Assembly (NCBI GenBank): GCA_965228415.1
Contig: OZ245814.1
Location: 7,006,001-7,070,000 of the forward strand
From: Agaribacillus sp965228415
GTDB lineage: Bacteria; Bacteroidota; Bacteroidia; Cytophagales; Cyclobacteriaceae
Length of the DNA: 64,000 bases
Direction: 5' to 3'
The stretch's first letter is position 1. Each line of letters begins with the position of its first letter. Positions 28,423-37,947 of this stretch are shown here, in pieces. The notes under the pieces were generated by a model. That model was not told the origin of the DNA and did no database searches. It saw nothing but the letters and a program-made list of their open reading frames with translations. A program made the translations under genes and the position numbers.

Positions 28423-28588
28423 GGCGGATTTAATGGATACCCTATCAAATTTATGTAAAAATACCCTAATTCCGGGGCAATAATAAATTTAGCTTATTTA
28501 TATAACATGCTAAATGTACAAATCCTTCTTAATTTTATCCAGATTAACAACTGGTTTGTGTTTAGCAATCATTAATTTTGGGGGAATT

Positions 28589-29512
28589 ATGGCTATTAAA
28601 AAAACGTTATTGGTCATCGTCGGACCTACTGCCGTAGGAAAAACCGATTTTAGTATTGCTCTGGCCAAGCGATATAAGACCGCCATTCTTTCGGCGGATT
28701 CCAGGCAGTTTTTCAGGGAAATGAATATTGGCACCGCAAAACCCCGGGCTTCGGAGTTGAGAGAAGTGAAGCATTATTTTATCAATAATCTTTCCATCCG
28801 CGATAGCTACAATATTGCTGATTTTGAAAAAGAAGCTATTGACCTGGTAACCAGTTACTTTTTGAAAAATGACGTACTTATTCTGACCGGAGGTTCCGGT
28901 CTGTATGTTAAGGCTGTTTGTGAAGGAATTGATAACATTCCGGGAGTAGATCCTGAAATTCGGATCAGCTTGAACAACCTGTTGCAGGAAAAAGGCCTCG
29001 GCATGCTGGTAGAAAAACTAAAAGAACACGATCCCGAATACTTCCAAAAGGTTGATTTGAACAACCCGCAAAGGGTAATTCGCGCTTTGGAGGTATGCCT
29101 CGGAACTGGGAAACCGTATTCCGGGTTTTTGAAGGGAAGGAAACAGGATAGGACCTTCCAAACCATTAAAATCGGACTCAATTTGAGCCGGGAGTTACTT
29201 TATGACAGGATCAATACGCGGATGGATCAAATGATTTCCGATGGTTTGTTTGAAGAAGCCAGAGGGCTCTATCCTTTCAAAGAGGTCAATGCACTTCAAA
29301 CCGTTGGCTATAAAGAGATATTTGATTATATGGATGGTAAATATGATAGGTCGGAAGCCATTCGCCTGCTGAAAAGAAACTCTCGCAGATACGCCAAAAG
29401 GCAATTAACATGGTTTACCCGTGACCCTGACATTAAATGGTTTTCTCCCAGTGAACAAGACGAGGTGGTCGAATACCTCTCCTCCAAAATGCCGGCGGCA
29501 GCCAGTTCCTGA
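28589..29512 (+). CDS. miaA: tRNA dimethylallyltransferase MiaA
   Basis: MiaA transfers a dimethylallyl group to N6 of A37 in tRNAs reading UNN codons. The P-loop VGPTAVGKTDFS is at residues about 11-22, with SADSRQFFREMNIGTAKP, LTGGSGLYVKAV and the C-terminal RRYAKRQLTWFTRD typical of the family. I prefer the ATG at 28589 (MAIKKTLLV, 307 residues). It is preceded by a GGGGGA-type ribosome binding site, and the longer frame starting at 28514 only adds a non-homologous leader. Confidence 0.95.
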   Translation: MAIKKTLLVIVGPTAVGKTDFSIALAKRYKTAILSADSRQFFREMNIGTAKPRASELREVKHYFINNLSIRDSYNIADFEKEAIDLVTSYFLKNDVLILTGGSGLYVKAVCEGIDNIPGVDPEIRISLNNLLQEKGLGMLVEKLKEHDPEYFQKVDLNNPQRVIRALEVCLGTGKPYSGFLKGRKQDRTFQTIKIGLNLSRELLYDRINTRMDQMISDGLFEEARGLYPFKEVNALQTVGYKEIFDYMDGKYDRSEAIRLLKRNSRRYAKRQLTWFTRDPDIKWFSPSEQDEVVEYLSSKMPAAASS

Positions 29513-29538
29513 TTGTTGTACAAACCGGTGCCGGTACG

Positions 29539-30030
29539 TTATAAGGGCTTAAACCCAAATAAGTTTGCAATGAAGCCGGAAGGTAGCTTGCCAATCATAT
29601 TTTGATAACTTTGAAACAGGTCCATGATTCTTGGCCGAAGTTCTCTTAACTGCCGCGTAAGCTCGATCAGGGGTGTAATCACCCCTTCCTGTCGGGGGGA
29701 ATTGCGCATCATTTCTGATAAAGCGTTGAATTCATCGGCAAGATGTGTTCGATTGGCCTCGTGACGAAGGATATGATTGATATTCTCAGGATCCATGGAT
29801 GGGCTATTGGCAACTCTGGAGATCATGGCCATATGATCTTTAGCTTCATCTCCTTCATTTAATTCCGATAATAATCCCGCTGCGAGCGCTTTTCGTTCTT
29901 TTAATACCTTGATAATTGTCGCCCGCAATTGCAAAATTTCATCCCTGGTTTTCCTGAGACTATTGTAATTCACAATACCCCACAGAAAAATGAATGCCAG
30001 GGTGAAAAATATAATAGGTATAAAGCCCAT
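29539..30030 (-). CDS. LemA-like membrane-anchored protein
   Basis: This 163-residue protein has one N-terminal membrane segment (IPIIFFTLAFIFLWGIV) followed by YNSLRKTRDEILQLRATI and an alpha-helical body. It ends in YQNMIGKLPSGFIANLFGFKPL, a tail reminiscent of the LemA family (YN...P...A...GF.P). LemA proteins are helical envelope proteins of uncertain function. The similarity here is partial, so this is a tentative family call. It is 10 bases downstream of pfkA on the same strand. Confidence 0.55.
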   Translation of the reverse strand: MGFIPIIFFTLAFIFLWGIVNYNSLRKTRDEILQLRATIIKVLKERKALAAGLLSELNEGDEAKDHMAMISRVANSPSMDPENINHILRHEANRTHLADEFNALSEMMRNSPRQEGVITPLIELTRQLRELRPRIMDLFQSYQNMIGKLPSGFIANLFGFKPL

Positions 30031-30039
30031 AGGCTAAAA

Positions 30040-31023
30040 TTATCTTTTGTACCTGTTATTAAATATATCTACCATTCTCAATAAATCCCGGCTTAATGAT
30101 TTTTTGATGGTAATGGCATGTTCAATAGGCGTATAGACCAGCTCATCCTTCATCACACCGGCCATTACATTTTTTCTGCTGTTCAGTAAGCCTTCTATGG
30201 CGCTTAGTCCCATCCTGCTGGCAAGAATACGGTCTTTGGCAGACGGTGCCCCACCTCTTTGAACATGGCCCAGGGTAGTAACTCTAATATCCGCCTCCTT
30301 CAGTTTGGTTTTAACTTTGGCAGCGATTTCTATAGCACTTCCTGCTTCACCGCCTTCTGCGACGATGATGATAGAGGAAGTTTTAGATCGTCGTTTTTCA
30401 TTTTCAAGGGCGCTGATCACATCTTCAACTGAGGTAGACAATTCCGGAACCATCACTAATTCCGCACCACCACATATTCCGGACCTGATGGCGATGTACC
30501 CGGAATCACGTCCCATAACCTCGATAAAAAATATCCGGTCGTGTGAGTCTGCAGTGTCTCTGATTTTGTCAATGGCTTCAATGGCGGTATTAACTGCCGT
30601 ATCAAAGCCGATGGTAAAGTCGGTGCCGTAAATGTCATTGTCTATCGTTCCCGGAGCGCCTACAATCGGAACACCGTGTTCTTCGAAAAAAATCTTGGCC
30701 CCGGTAAACGAACCGTCTCCACCAATACATACCAATCCTTCAATACCAAATTTTTGTAACTGATCATAGGCTTTCTTTCTGCCCTCTTTGGTCATGAATT
30801 TGGTGCTTCTGGCCGACTTCAGGATGGTACCTCCCTTTTGAATAATGTTGCTAACGGAGTGTGAATTCATTTCAAATATGTCACCTTTGATCATCCCGTT
30901 GTAACCATAGCGAATTCCATAAATTTCAGCCCCATGGTAGATGGCCCCCCTGACTACGGCACGAATGCAAGCGTTCATGCCGGGGGCATCACCCCCTGAT
31001 GTAAATACTCCAACTCTTTTCAT
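30040..31023 (-). CDS. pfkA: ATP-dependent 6-phosphofructokinase
   Basis: PfkA phosphorylates fructose 6-phosphate to fructose 1,6-bisphosphate, the committed step of glycolysis. This 327-residue enzyme has TSGGDAPGMN (ATP-binding Gly-rich loop), GGDGSFTGA, the catalytic motif GTIDNDIYGTD, MGRDSGYIA and GHVQRGGAPSAKDRILA. The Gly-Gly-Asp-Gly context supports ATP rather than pyrophosphate as phosphate donor. The ATG is at 31021-31023. Confidence 0.95.
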   Translation of the reverse strand: MKRVGVFTSGGDAPGMNACIRAVVRGAIYHGAEIYGIRYGYNGMIKGDIFEMNSHSVSNIIQKGGTILKSARSTKFMTKEGRKKAYDQLQKFGIEGLVCIGGDGSFTGAKIFFEEHGVPIVGAPGTIDNDIYGTDFTIGFDTAVNTAIEAIDKIRDTADSHDRIFFIEVMGRDSGYIAIRSGICGGAELVMVPELSTSVEDVISALENEKRRSKTSSIIIVAEGGEAGSAIEIAAKVKTKLKEADIRVTTLGHVQRGGAPSAKDRILASRMGLSAIEGLLNSRKNVMAGVMKDELVYTPIEHAITIKKSLSRDLLRMVDIFNNRYKR

Positions 31024-31227
31024 CTGTATATCTAACTTTTAAAGGATAAAATGGAATTTATAATGTTTATTCGGTCTTTTTTTGGGTTTTTGACCTCAAA
31101 TTCGAAATAACTTTTTTTTTGGGTTTAAGCGTTAAAATTTGATGGCCCAATTATAAATAAAATTTACTTATCATAAAATTTTTTAGCTAGATTGCAGCGC
31201 TATAATTGGTAATTATTTAGCTCAAAA

Positions 31228-32532
31228 ATGAATAAAGTACTGATTATTACTTATTACTGGCCTCCGCATGCCGGGGTAGGTGTACAAAGATGGTTGAAGT
31301 TTTCAAAATATTTGCCCGGCTATAATTGGGAACCGGTTATTTTTACGCCTGAAAATGCTGCATTTGATCTGCAGGATGATAGCCTAGCAAAGGAGATTCC
31401 CGACAATATTGAAACTATTAGATTTCCCATTTGGGAACCGTTTTCCATATTTAATAAAATCACAGGAGGTCAAAATAAAAAAAATCTGCAACAAGGATTG
31501 GTGCTGGAGAAAAAGACACCCTCCTGGAAAGATAAATTATTTATTTGGCTACGGGGAAACCTGTTCATTCCCGACCCCAGGGTATTTTGGGTGAAACCCT
31601 CGGTCAGATTTTTGGAGGAGATGATTAAAAATCATAATTATCATACCGTTATCACCACCGGTCCTCCACACAGTATGCACCTGATAGGGTTGGGGCTGAA
31701 AAAAAAATGTGACATTAAATGGATTGCCGACTTTCGGGATCCATGGTCTAACTGGGATTTATTAGATAAGTTAAAAGTTAGCGGGTTATCGAGGTTTTTT
31801 CACCGCAGGCTTGAAAAAAAAGTGCTCACAAGGGCTGACACGGTGCTCACGGTAAGTAACAGGTTGGCAAGAGATTTAACAACCCTGGGAGCAAAAAATA
31901 TCAAGGTTATTACAAATGGTGTGGATGTAGATCAAATAAACCTGGATTTCGGTCAGCCAGATGCCGTAGATAAATTTCGGATAAGTTACGTGGGGTTATT
32001 GAATGAGTTAAGGGATCCGGGCTTTTTGTGGGAGGCATTATCAGAGTTAATATTGGAAAACCCGCATTTAGCAGATGAGATTGAGTTTAATCTGGCTGGC
32101 ATCGTCAGTGAAAGTATCTTAACGAGGCTTGAGAATGACCCGGTTTTAAAAAAAATATTAAACTTTAAATCATATATAGCTCACCAGCAAGTATTTGAGG
32201 AGATCAGAAGGTCGGCGGTTTTGCTGGTGATTTTAAATAAGTCCGACAATGCCAGGTGGATCATTCCGGGTAAGTTGTATGAATACCTCATAGCCCGGAG
32301 AAAAATATTGCTTATAGGCCCTCCTGAAAGTGATGCCGAAGAAATTTTACAACAGACCAAAGCTGGCGAAACCATCAATTTCGGAGATAAACTGAAGTTA
32401 AAGGAGACCCTAATGCATTGCTTTGAAAGTTATAAATCCGGCAGGGTAGTGATGGAAAATACCGGTATAGATAAGTACTCCAGGAAAATGCTGACCGGTG
32501 AGCTGGCCAAAATTTTGGATAAGAAGGAATAA
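31228..32532 (+). CDS. GT-B family glycosyltransferase (GT4-like)
   Basis: This 434-residue cytoplasmic glycosyltransferase begins MNKVLIITYYWPPHAGVGVQRWLKF, the N-terminal Gly-rich loop of GT4-like enzymes. A C-terminal nucleotide-sugar-binding half includes ISYVGLLNELRDPGFLWEAL and IPGKLYEYLIARRKILLIGP. It probably adds a sugar to the growing surface polysaccharide. It opens the second sugar island and is divergent from pfkA. Confidence 0.85.
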   Translation: MNKVLIITYYWPPHAGVGVQRWLKFSKYLPGYNWEPVIFTPENAAFDLQDDSLAKEIPDNIETIRFPIWEPFSIFNKITGGQNKKNLQQGLVLEKKTPSWKDKLFIWLRGNLFIPDPRVFWVKPSVRFLEEMIKNHNYHTVITTGPPHSMHLIGLGLKKKCDIKWIADFRDPWSNWDLLDKLKVSGLSRFFHRRLEKKVLTRADTVLTVSNRLARDLTTLGAKNIKVITNGVDVDQINLDFGQPDAVDKFRISYVGLLNELRDPGFLWEALSELILENPHLADEIEFNLAGIVSESILTRLENDPVLKKILNFKSYIAHQQVFEEIRRSAVLLVILNKSDNARWIIPGKLYEYLIARRKILLIGPPESDAEEILQQTKAGETINFGDKLKLKETLMHCFESYKSGRVVMENTGIDKYSRKMLTGELAKILDKKE

Positions 32533-32624
32533 TTTCTTTGATTATTGTTACAAGTCTTTCAAAAAATATTTACTTTTGCTAAAAATATAATTATTACACT
32601 AAAAAATATAACTATTCCCGCCCC

Positions 32625-33116
32625 TTGATTCCAGATGAGCATACCAAAAATTCAAGTCCTGACAAAATCCTTTCTATAGGAATTGAGGGAGTAGAATTTG
32701 GAGTTGGGGTAACTGTAGTCCAACCCGTTAACCTGTATGGTTGCCAGATTGGTGATGAGGTTTTTATCGGTCCCTTTGTTGAAATCCAGAAGAAGGTAAA
32801 AATTGGTCATCGAACCAGAATACAATCACACACCTTTATATGCGAATTGGTGACGGTTGGTGATGATTGTTTTATTGGTCATGGAGTAATGTTTATCAAT
32901 GACACTTTTTCGGGTGGTGGACCGGCTGGTGGCGATCAGGCACTGTGGAAGCAAACCAATATTGGCAATAACGTATCAATCGGATCAAACGCCACCATTC
33001 TACCTGTAGACATTGTAGACAATGTCGTGATTGGAGCTGGCGCTGTAGTAACTCAAAATATAATAGAATCAGGGGTATATGCAGGTAATCCCGCTAAAAA
33101 ATTAAAAGACTTATGA
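32625..33116 (+). CDS. Left-handed beta-helix acyltransferase (WlbB-like), TTG start
   Basis: This 163-residue hexapeptide-repeat N-acyltransferase is paralogous to 10060-10530; shared words include VNLYGC, FVEIQK and SHTFICE. It probably acetylates the 3-amino sugar produced by the aminotransferase whose gene overlaps its stop as ATGA. The only start ahead of the conserved domain is TTG at 32625, with an in-frame stop at 32580. The ATG at 32635 lies in another frame and closes after 14 codons. The start is therefore less certain than the product. Confidence 0.82.
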   Translation: MIPDEHTKNSSPDKILSIGIEGVEFGVGVTVVQPVNLYGCQIGDEVFIGPFVEIQKKVKIGHRTRIQSHTFICELVTVGDDCFIGHGVMFINDTFSGGGPAGGDQALWKQTNIGNNVSIGSNATILPVDIVDNVVIGAGAVVTQNIIESGVYAGNPAKKLKDL

Positions 33117-34216
33117 AGATACCTTTCGTAGATTTAAAATCCCAATACCATTCCATCAAGGAGGAAGTTGATCGCGCAATACTGGAAGTAGTCGGTAACA
33201 CGGCATTTGTCGGTGGACAAACCGTTAAAAGTTTTGAAGATGCTTTTGCTCAGTATGCCGGCACCACACATGCCGTTGGCTGCGCGAATGGTACGGATGC
33301 TATTGAAATAGCTTTAAAGGCCATGGGCATTGCTCCGGGCGATGAAGTAATAGTACCTGCCTGTACCTGGATTTCAACCGCTGAATCTGTCAGTGCGATT
33401 GGCGCGGTGCCTGTTTTTGCTGATGTGTTACCAGAACTGTACACGATTGATCCGGAAGATATTGAGAGAAAAGTTACACCAAAGACCAAAGCCATTATCC
33501 CGGTACACTTGTACGGTTTGCCTGCCGAAATGGACGAGATCATGGCGGTTGCCAATAAACATGGCCTTATGGTGATGGAAGATTGTGCGCAGGCCCACGG
33601 CGCTACGTATAAAGGTAAAAAAATTGGCACATTTGGCCAGGCTGCTTCATTCAGTTTTTATCCCGGAAAAAACCTGGGCGCTTATGGCGATGCGGGAGGT
33701 ATGATTACCAATGATGATGGCATTGCTGAAACCATGAGGATCATATGTGATCACGGGCAAAAGGGAAAGCATAACCACCTTATCGAGGGTAGAAATAGTA
33801 GGTTGGACGGCATTCAGGCGGCGGTGTTAAAGGTAAAACTCAATTACATCGAGCAGTGGACCGATGCGAGGAATGCCAATGCCAGATATTACAATGAAAG
33901 ACTGGCTGATTCCGGATTGGTAATTCCTGTAATTCCTGATTATTCCCGCCATGTTTTTCACCTATATGTGATCCAGGTTGAAAACCGGGAGCAAATTATG
34001 GGTTTACTTAATGAAAAAGGAATTGCCTGTGGTATTCACTATCCGACGCCGCTTCCATATCTGAAAGCCTATGAAAAATTTGGTCACCAAAGCGGAGACT
34101 TCCCGGTTTCATACGGGCAAAAAGATAAAATTCTCTCATTGCCGATGTTTCCCGAATTGACCAAAGAACAAATCGATTACGTTTGCGAGGCGTTGATGGG
34201 CGTGGCAGTGTCTTAA
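33113..34216 (+). CDS. DegT/DnrJ/EryC1/StrS family PLP sugar aminotransferase
   Basis: This 367-residue PLP-dependent aminotransferase converts a keto-sugar nucleotide to an amino sugar, using Glu as the usual amino donor. FVDLKSQY at the N-terminus, NGTDAIEIALKAMG, EDCAQAHGA and the PLP-lysine motif SFSFYPGKNLGAYGDAGGM are classic. It resembles the WbpE/WlbC branch that makes UDP-GlcNAc(3NH2)A. It is translationally coupled to the acyltransferase by a 4-base overlap, and its stop overlaps the convergent flippase stop by 4 bases. Confidence 0.93.
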   Translation: MKIPFVDLKSQYHSIKEEVDRAILEVVGNTAFVGGQTVKSFEDAFAQYAGTTHAVGCANGTDAIEIALKAMGIAPGDEVIVPACTWISTAESVSAIGAVPVFADVLPELYTIDPEDIERKVTPKTKAIIPVHLYGLPAEMDEIMAVANKHGLMVMEDCAQAHGATYKGKKIGTFGQAASFSFYPGKNLGAYGDAGGMITNDDGIAETMRIICDHGQKGKHNHLIEGRNSRLDGIQAAVLKVKLNYIEQWTDARNANARYYNERLADSGLVIPVIPDYSRHVFHLYVIQVENREQIMGLLNEKGIACGIHYPTPLPYLKAYEKFGHQSGDFPVSYGQKDKILSLPMFPELTKEQIDYVCEALMGVAVS

Positions 34217-35700
34217 AGGCTTATTTTGCTGAATATTTGTTTGTAGAGTTTATTGACTTCTGCGGAAATATTCAGTTTCAAAATGGCAAATCCATAGACC
34301 AAAGTAATGGCTGCGGATCTGATGCAAATATCGACGATTGGGTTAGGATTCCTTGGAATGGCTTGCGCCAGAAAATATACACCCACTCCCAGGATTAATA
34401 CTTTTATCGTATTTGTTGTAAATGGCTGCATGTTAAATTTGATCTTAATAAAAAGGAGTTTACTAAGATTGAAAATAAACAAAGATACCAGGGAAGCTAC
34501 AGCAGCGCCGACTAAACCATAAGCGGGAATCAGATAGTTATTAGTGGTAATGATGAAAATCGCCAGCAGGGTGATGGCCAAAATATTGAATTTATAATAC
34601 TTTGACATGATAATGATTTCGCTGTTGATGCCGGTGATCATATCGATTATTTTTGCGATACCAATAATAATTACCACTGTCTTACCTGGCGCAAATTCCT
34701 GCCATTTGGGAATCAGATAGTACAGGCTGTCAAGGTTGGAAATAATGCCGATAAATATTAGAAGACCAATAATCAGCAGGTTTATAGAAGACTTGCGATA
34801 AAGACTTCCCACCTCGTGGATTTTTCCCTGCTTGAAATTTGTGGAAACCAATGGTGACATAATCTGGCTTACGGCCCTGCGCGGCATTTCTATTACGGTG
34901 GCCATAAAAAAAGCCAGTGTATAGATAGCGTTTTGATCAAGACCCAACAAGGCAGCTACCATAATGCTGTCAATTTTCATTACAATAAGCGAACTTCCAC
35001 CGCTGAGTATGGCAAACAATGAAAACTGGGCAAGACTTTTTACCAGATCTTTATTGAAAATTTTAAAGTCAAAGCTTAATGACAACTGTTTCAGAAAAGC
35101 CAGATAAATAAACAGAATAATTAATACAACGACATGGACCAGCACAAGGCTGATCAATAGTCCGTCCAGATCCAGGTATTCATAAAAATACAAGCTTACA
35201 ATCAGGCTCAAAAGTAATCTGAGCAGCACCTCTTTCAGAAAGTTAGGTACAATAATTTTTAGCAATGATCTGGAATAGGCTTCGAGGATCCCGGTTATTA
35301 TTAAAACAAAAATCAGGGCTAAAACAATTTTTAAATAGGGAATTACTTCCGGTGAGTTATTGCCAATATAGCTTTGAAATGGCTCCCGGAATACGGTGAA
35401 GATCAAATAAAAAAACAAGAAGCTGATAATGCCGCCAAAAAGAAAGGTATTTAAAACAGTCTTTACTTTTTCAGGATTGTTTTTGAAATGAGGAAAAAAT
35501 TTGACCAAAGTTGTAGATAAACCCATTTGGGCAAATGGTACCAACAAAACCGCGGTATCAGTGACAACCCTGAATAAACCTATTTCTTCCAGGTTATTAA
35601 AGAATTTGGGATAGAGCCAAAGAACATTAAAAAAACCAACTACGGCACCTACAAAGGTAAGGGCAGAGGAGATAAAACTTTGTCTAATTACTACTCCCAT
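34213..35700 (-). CDS. Wzx-type polysaccharide flippase
   Basis: This 495-residue membrane protein has about 12-14 hydrophobic segments throughout, matching the MOP/MATE exporters that flip undecaprenyl-linked oligosaccharide units across the inner membrane. The N-terminal pattern RQSFISSALTFVGAVVGFFNVLWLYP is typical of Bacteroidota O-antigen/exopolysaccharide flippases. It is convergent with the aminotransferase gene. The transported glycan is unknown. Confidence 0.88.
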   Translation of the reverse strand: MGVVIRQSFISSALTFVGAVVGFFNVLWLYPKFFNNLEEIGLFRVVTDTAVLLVPFAQMGLSTTLVKFFPHFKNNPEKVKTVLNTFLFGGIISFLFFYLIFTVFREPFQSYIGNNSPEVIPYLKIVLALIFVLIITGILEAYSRSLLKIIVPNFLKEVLLRLLLSLIVSLYFYEYLDLDGLLISLVLVHVVVLIILFIYLAFLKQLSLSFDFKIFNKDLVKSLAQFSLFAILSGGSSLIVMKIDSIMVAALLGLDQNAIYTLAFFMATVIEMPRRAVSQIMSPLVSTNFKQGKIHEVGSLYRKSSINLLIIGLLIFIGIISNLDSLYYLIPKWQEFAPGKTVVIIIGIAKIIDMITGINSEIIIMSKYYKFNILAITLLAIFIITTNNYLIPAYGLVGAAVASLVSLFIFNLSKLLFIKIKFNMQPFTTNTIKVLILGVGVYFLAQAIPRNPNPIVDICIRSAAITLVYGFAILKLNISAEVNKLYKQIFSKISL

Positions 35701-36078
35701 TCAAAATGTAATTGCTTCACCTGTTTGATAAGTCCGGACTAAAATCTTGCTGATTCAAATATAGACGATTAAATAAAATAACATAGCTAATTGAAACAAG
35801 TGTTAGGTCGAAACTTTCTATCGTGAAACTTTAACTTAAAAAAGTGATGTACAAATGGTTATAGATGATTTTCAATGGTATATATCAAAGACTCCGGGAT
35901 GTGAGGTATAGAATTCAGTTAATCAAAACTTCAAAAAAAGCTATTGGCTGTATCTGTCACCGCCTTCATTTTCTTGCTTTAAATAGTTTAATTTGTCCCT
36001 TATGCTTTTCCTTTATAGATTAAGACCGCAGAATGTGATTGACACTTATATTGATCCTTTTATGTTTTGATTTTTTTT
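35701..36078. other. Divergent intergenic region between flippase and capsule-type transferase
   Basis: These 378 A+T-rich bases hold no supported gene. They should carry promoters for the flippase (minus) and the large transferase (plus). The only notable symmetry is a perfect 10-base palindrome AGTCCGGACT at 35731-35740, close to the flippase start. No promoter can be fixed with confidence. Confidence 0.45.
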
Positions 36079-37947
36079 ATGCGGGCAATATTCATTTTCA
36101 GAAAACTAAGTCAGCAGGAGTGTAGCGAAGTAAGCGGCAAGATTGGTGATGACCATACCATTTTCCTCCGCAGTGATGCCTACCGTCTTCCCGGCATTGG
36201 GGACCAACAATTATTGAACCTTTCCGCGGAAGAAAAAAAAGATATTAATTATCAGGTGATGCAGGAGATGCTTGCCCTAAGTGCTGTCCAAATAGACAAC
36301 CAAGCCCTCTGCGATTATCTGAAAATTGAAAATTTCCATCTTTGGTTTTATCATAAATTCAGGGTCTACTTTGAAATCCGGAATGTGGCCTATGACATCG
36401 AGCGAATTAAAAAGGTAATATCTGCCTTCGAACACGTCCAAATTTATACTGACAATGTTTACATCAGGCACTTTTTCAGTGCGCAGCACTATGTTAACAT
36501 AGTATACGCCAATGCTCGTTCAGGTCGCAAACTGCCTCTGAAATTTGTAATGACGGTTTTGACAGTTTCTGTAAAGCGCCTGTTTTGGGGTTTGTTTGGA
36601 AAACGTCCAGGCGTCGCCAATAAAAATTTAATAGTCGATACGAGAGATAATTACCGCGAAGTGCTGGATATGGGTTTACACGGAACGAAATGTATGAATA
36701 CTTATCTCGGATATTTATTTGAGCGATTAAATAGCAGTCAATTTCTATTCATTGATAATATCAATGTACCTAAACCAAGTCGTGCCGGAGACCGCTTTAA
36801 CAAGTTTTTATTTAAAAAACCCTCATTGACAGGCCGGATATTCGAAGAAGAGATATTGGTTAAGACCCTGATGAGCCCCAGGCTATGGCAGCGGTTGTCG
36901 AAAGCGGGAAAGGAAATAAGGCTGCTGCTCGATTCTGCCTTATCTGACATGGCGCTGTCGGATTATCAAAAGCTGATACTATGGAGATATCAGCAATTAA
37001 ATAAGTCATCCCTATTTTTCTATTTTAAGTTTTTGGCTTACAGCCGGTATTTTAGCCGAACCCTTCCACGATCAGTCAGCTGTATTGACGAATACAGTCC
37101 AAACAATAAGCTTATTTTGGAAGCAGCCAGAGCAAATGGGATCAGGACTGTTGGCATTCAACACGGGAGCATGCATGTTTTACATCCCGGCTATGTTTAT
37201 TCCAAAGCGGAGTCAATCACTAATCCCTTCCCTGATCTGACCTTGGTTTGGGGTGAAAGGTGGAGGCGCTTTTTATTAGAGTCTGGCAATTACCGGGAAA
37301 AAACGCTAAAGGTTGCGGGGCAAATCAGGACCGATATCATACCGGGCCTTCTCGATACCGTGCATGATAGGCAACGCATTTTCGGGGATAGGATCAACAC
37401 GCAAAAAATCATATTATTTGCCTCTCAGCCTCAAAGAGATCCTAAATTAAGATACCGCGCCACGAAGGATGTGATGCTGGCGGCCAAACAGTTTCCCGAG
37501 GCTACGTTAGTCATCAAACCACATCCGATTGAAGGAGATTTTACCTATTTTGAGAACATTGCCGACGAAACAGGCTGTGGGAACTACGTGATTTTAAAAG
37601 AAGTGGATTTATACTTGCTGTTGAATAATAGCGATATAGTAATAACCTGCTTCTCAACAGTAGGAAATGAGGCCATATATTTTCATAAACCCTTGATCAT
37701 CCTCGACCATCTGAAACAGGATGTGATGCATTATGTACGCGATGGGGTTGGTTTACAGGTGAATGATGACCATACTTTAGTTCAATGTATCCGAAAAATT
37801 TTGAATGGAGAAATTGAAATTAATTCGGATAAATTCCATCAATATATTCATGTCAATGCACACAAAATTGATGGAAATGTTTGCCATCGCATTGAGCAGG
37901 CTATTTTGGGAGAAGACTCATCCCAGTCACTAGGAGAAATCGTCTAA
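36079..37947 (+). CDS. Capsule/surface-polysaccharide biosynthesis transferase (GT-B-like)
   Basis: This protein has about 622 residues. The N-terminal 180 residues are unassigned. The C-terminal half contains SPNNKLILEAARANGIRTVGIQHG, VIKPHPIEGDF and DIVITCFSTVGNEAIYFHKPLII, a pattern shared by capsule-polysaccharide synthases, CDP-glycerol transferases and some sialyltransferase-like enzymes. It probably transfers a sugar from a nucleotide donor. I chose the ATG at 36079 over the TTG at 36067. Its 3' end overlaps the convergent KdsC-like gene by 18 bases. The neighbouring ulosonate genes make an ulosonic acid transferase possible but unproven. Confidence 0.75.
   Translation: MRAIFIFRKLSQQECSEVSGKIGDDHTIFLRSDAYRLPGIGDQQLLNLSAEEKKDINYQVMQEMLALSAVQIDNQALCDYLKIENFHLWFYHKFRVYFEIRNVAYDIERIKKVISAFEHVQIYTDNVYIRHFFSAQHYVNIVYANARSGRKLPLKFVMTVLTVSVKRLFWGLFGKRPGVANKNLIVDTRDNYREVLDMGLHGTKCMNTYLGYLFERLNSSQFLFIDNINVPKPSRAGDRFNKFLFKKPSLTGRIFEEEILVKTLMSPRLWQRLSKAGKEIRLLLDSALSDMALSDYQKLILWRYQQLNKSSLFFYFKFLAYSRYFSRTLPRSVSCIDEYSPNNKLILEAARANGIRTVGIQHGSMHVLHPGYVYSKAESITNPFPDLTLVWGERWRRFLLESGNYREKTLKVAGQIRTDIIPGLLDTVHDRQRIFGDRINTQKIILFASQPQRDPKLRYRATKDVMLAAKQFPEATLVIKPHPIEGDFTYFENIADETGCGNYVILKEVDLYLLLNNSDIVITCFSTVGNEAIYFHKPLIILDHLKQDVMHYVRDGVGLQVNDDHTLVQCIRKILNGEIEINSDKFHQYIHVNAHKIDGNVCHRIEQAILGEDSSQSLGEIV

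Noticed and set aside
28555..28580. TTTG and TAATTTTG as a miaA promoter
   Set aside because: The 14-base spacing is too short, and initiation would start almost at the ATG.
28514..28588. Longer MiaA start
   Set aside because: The extra 25 residues precede the P-loop with no family similarity; ATG 28589 has a better ribosome binding site.
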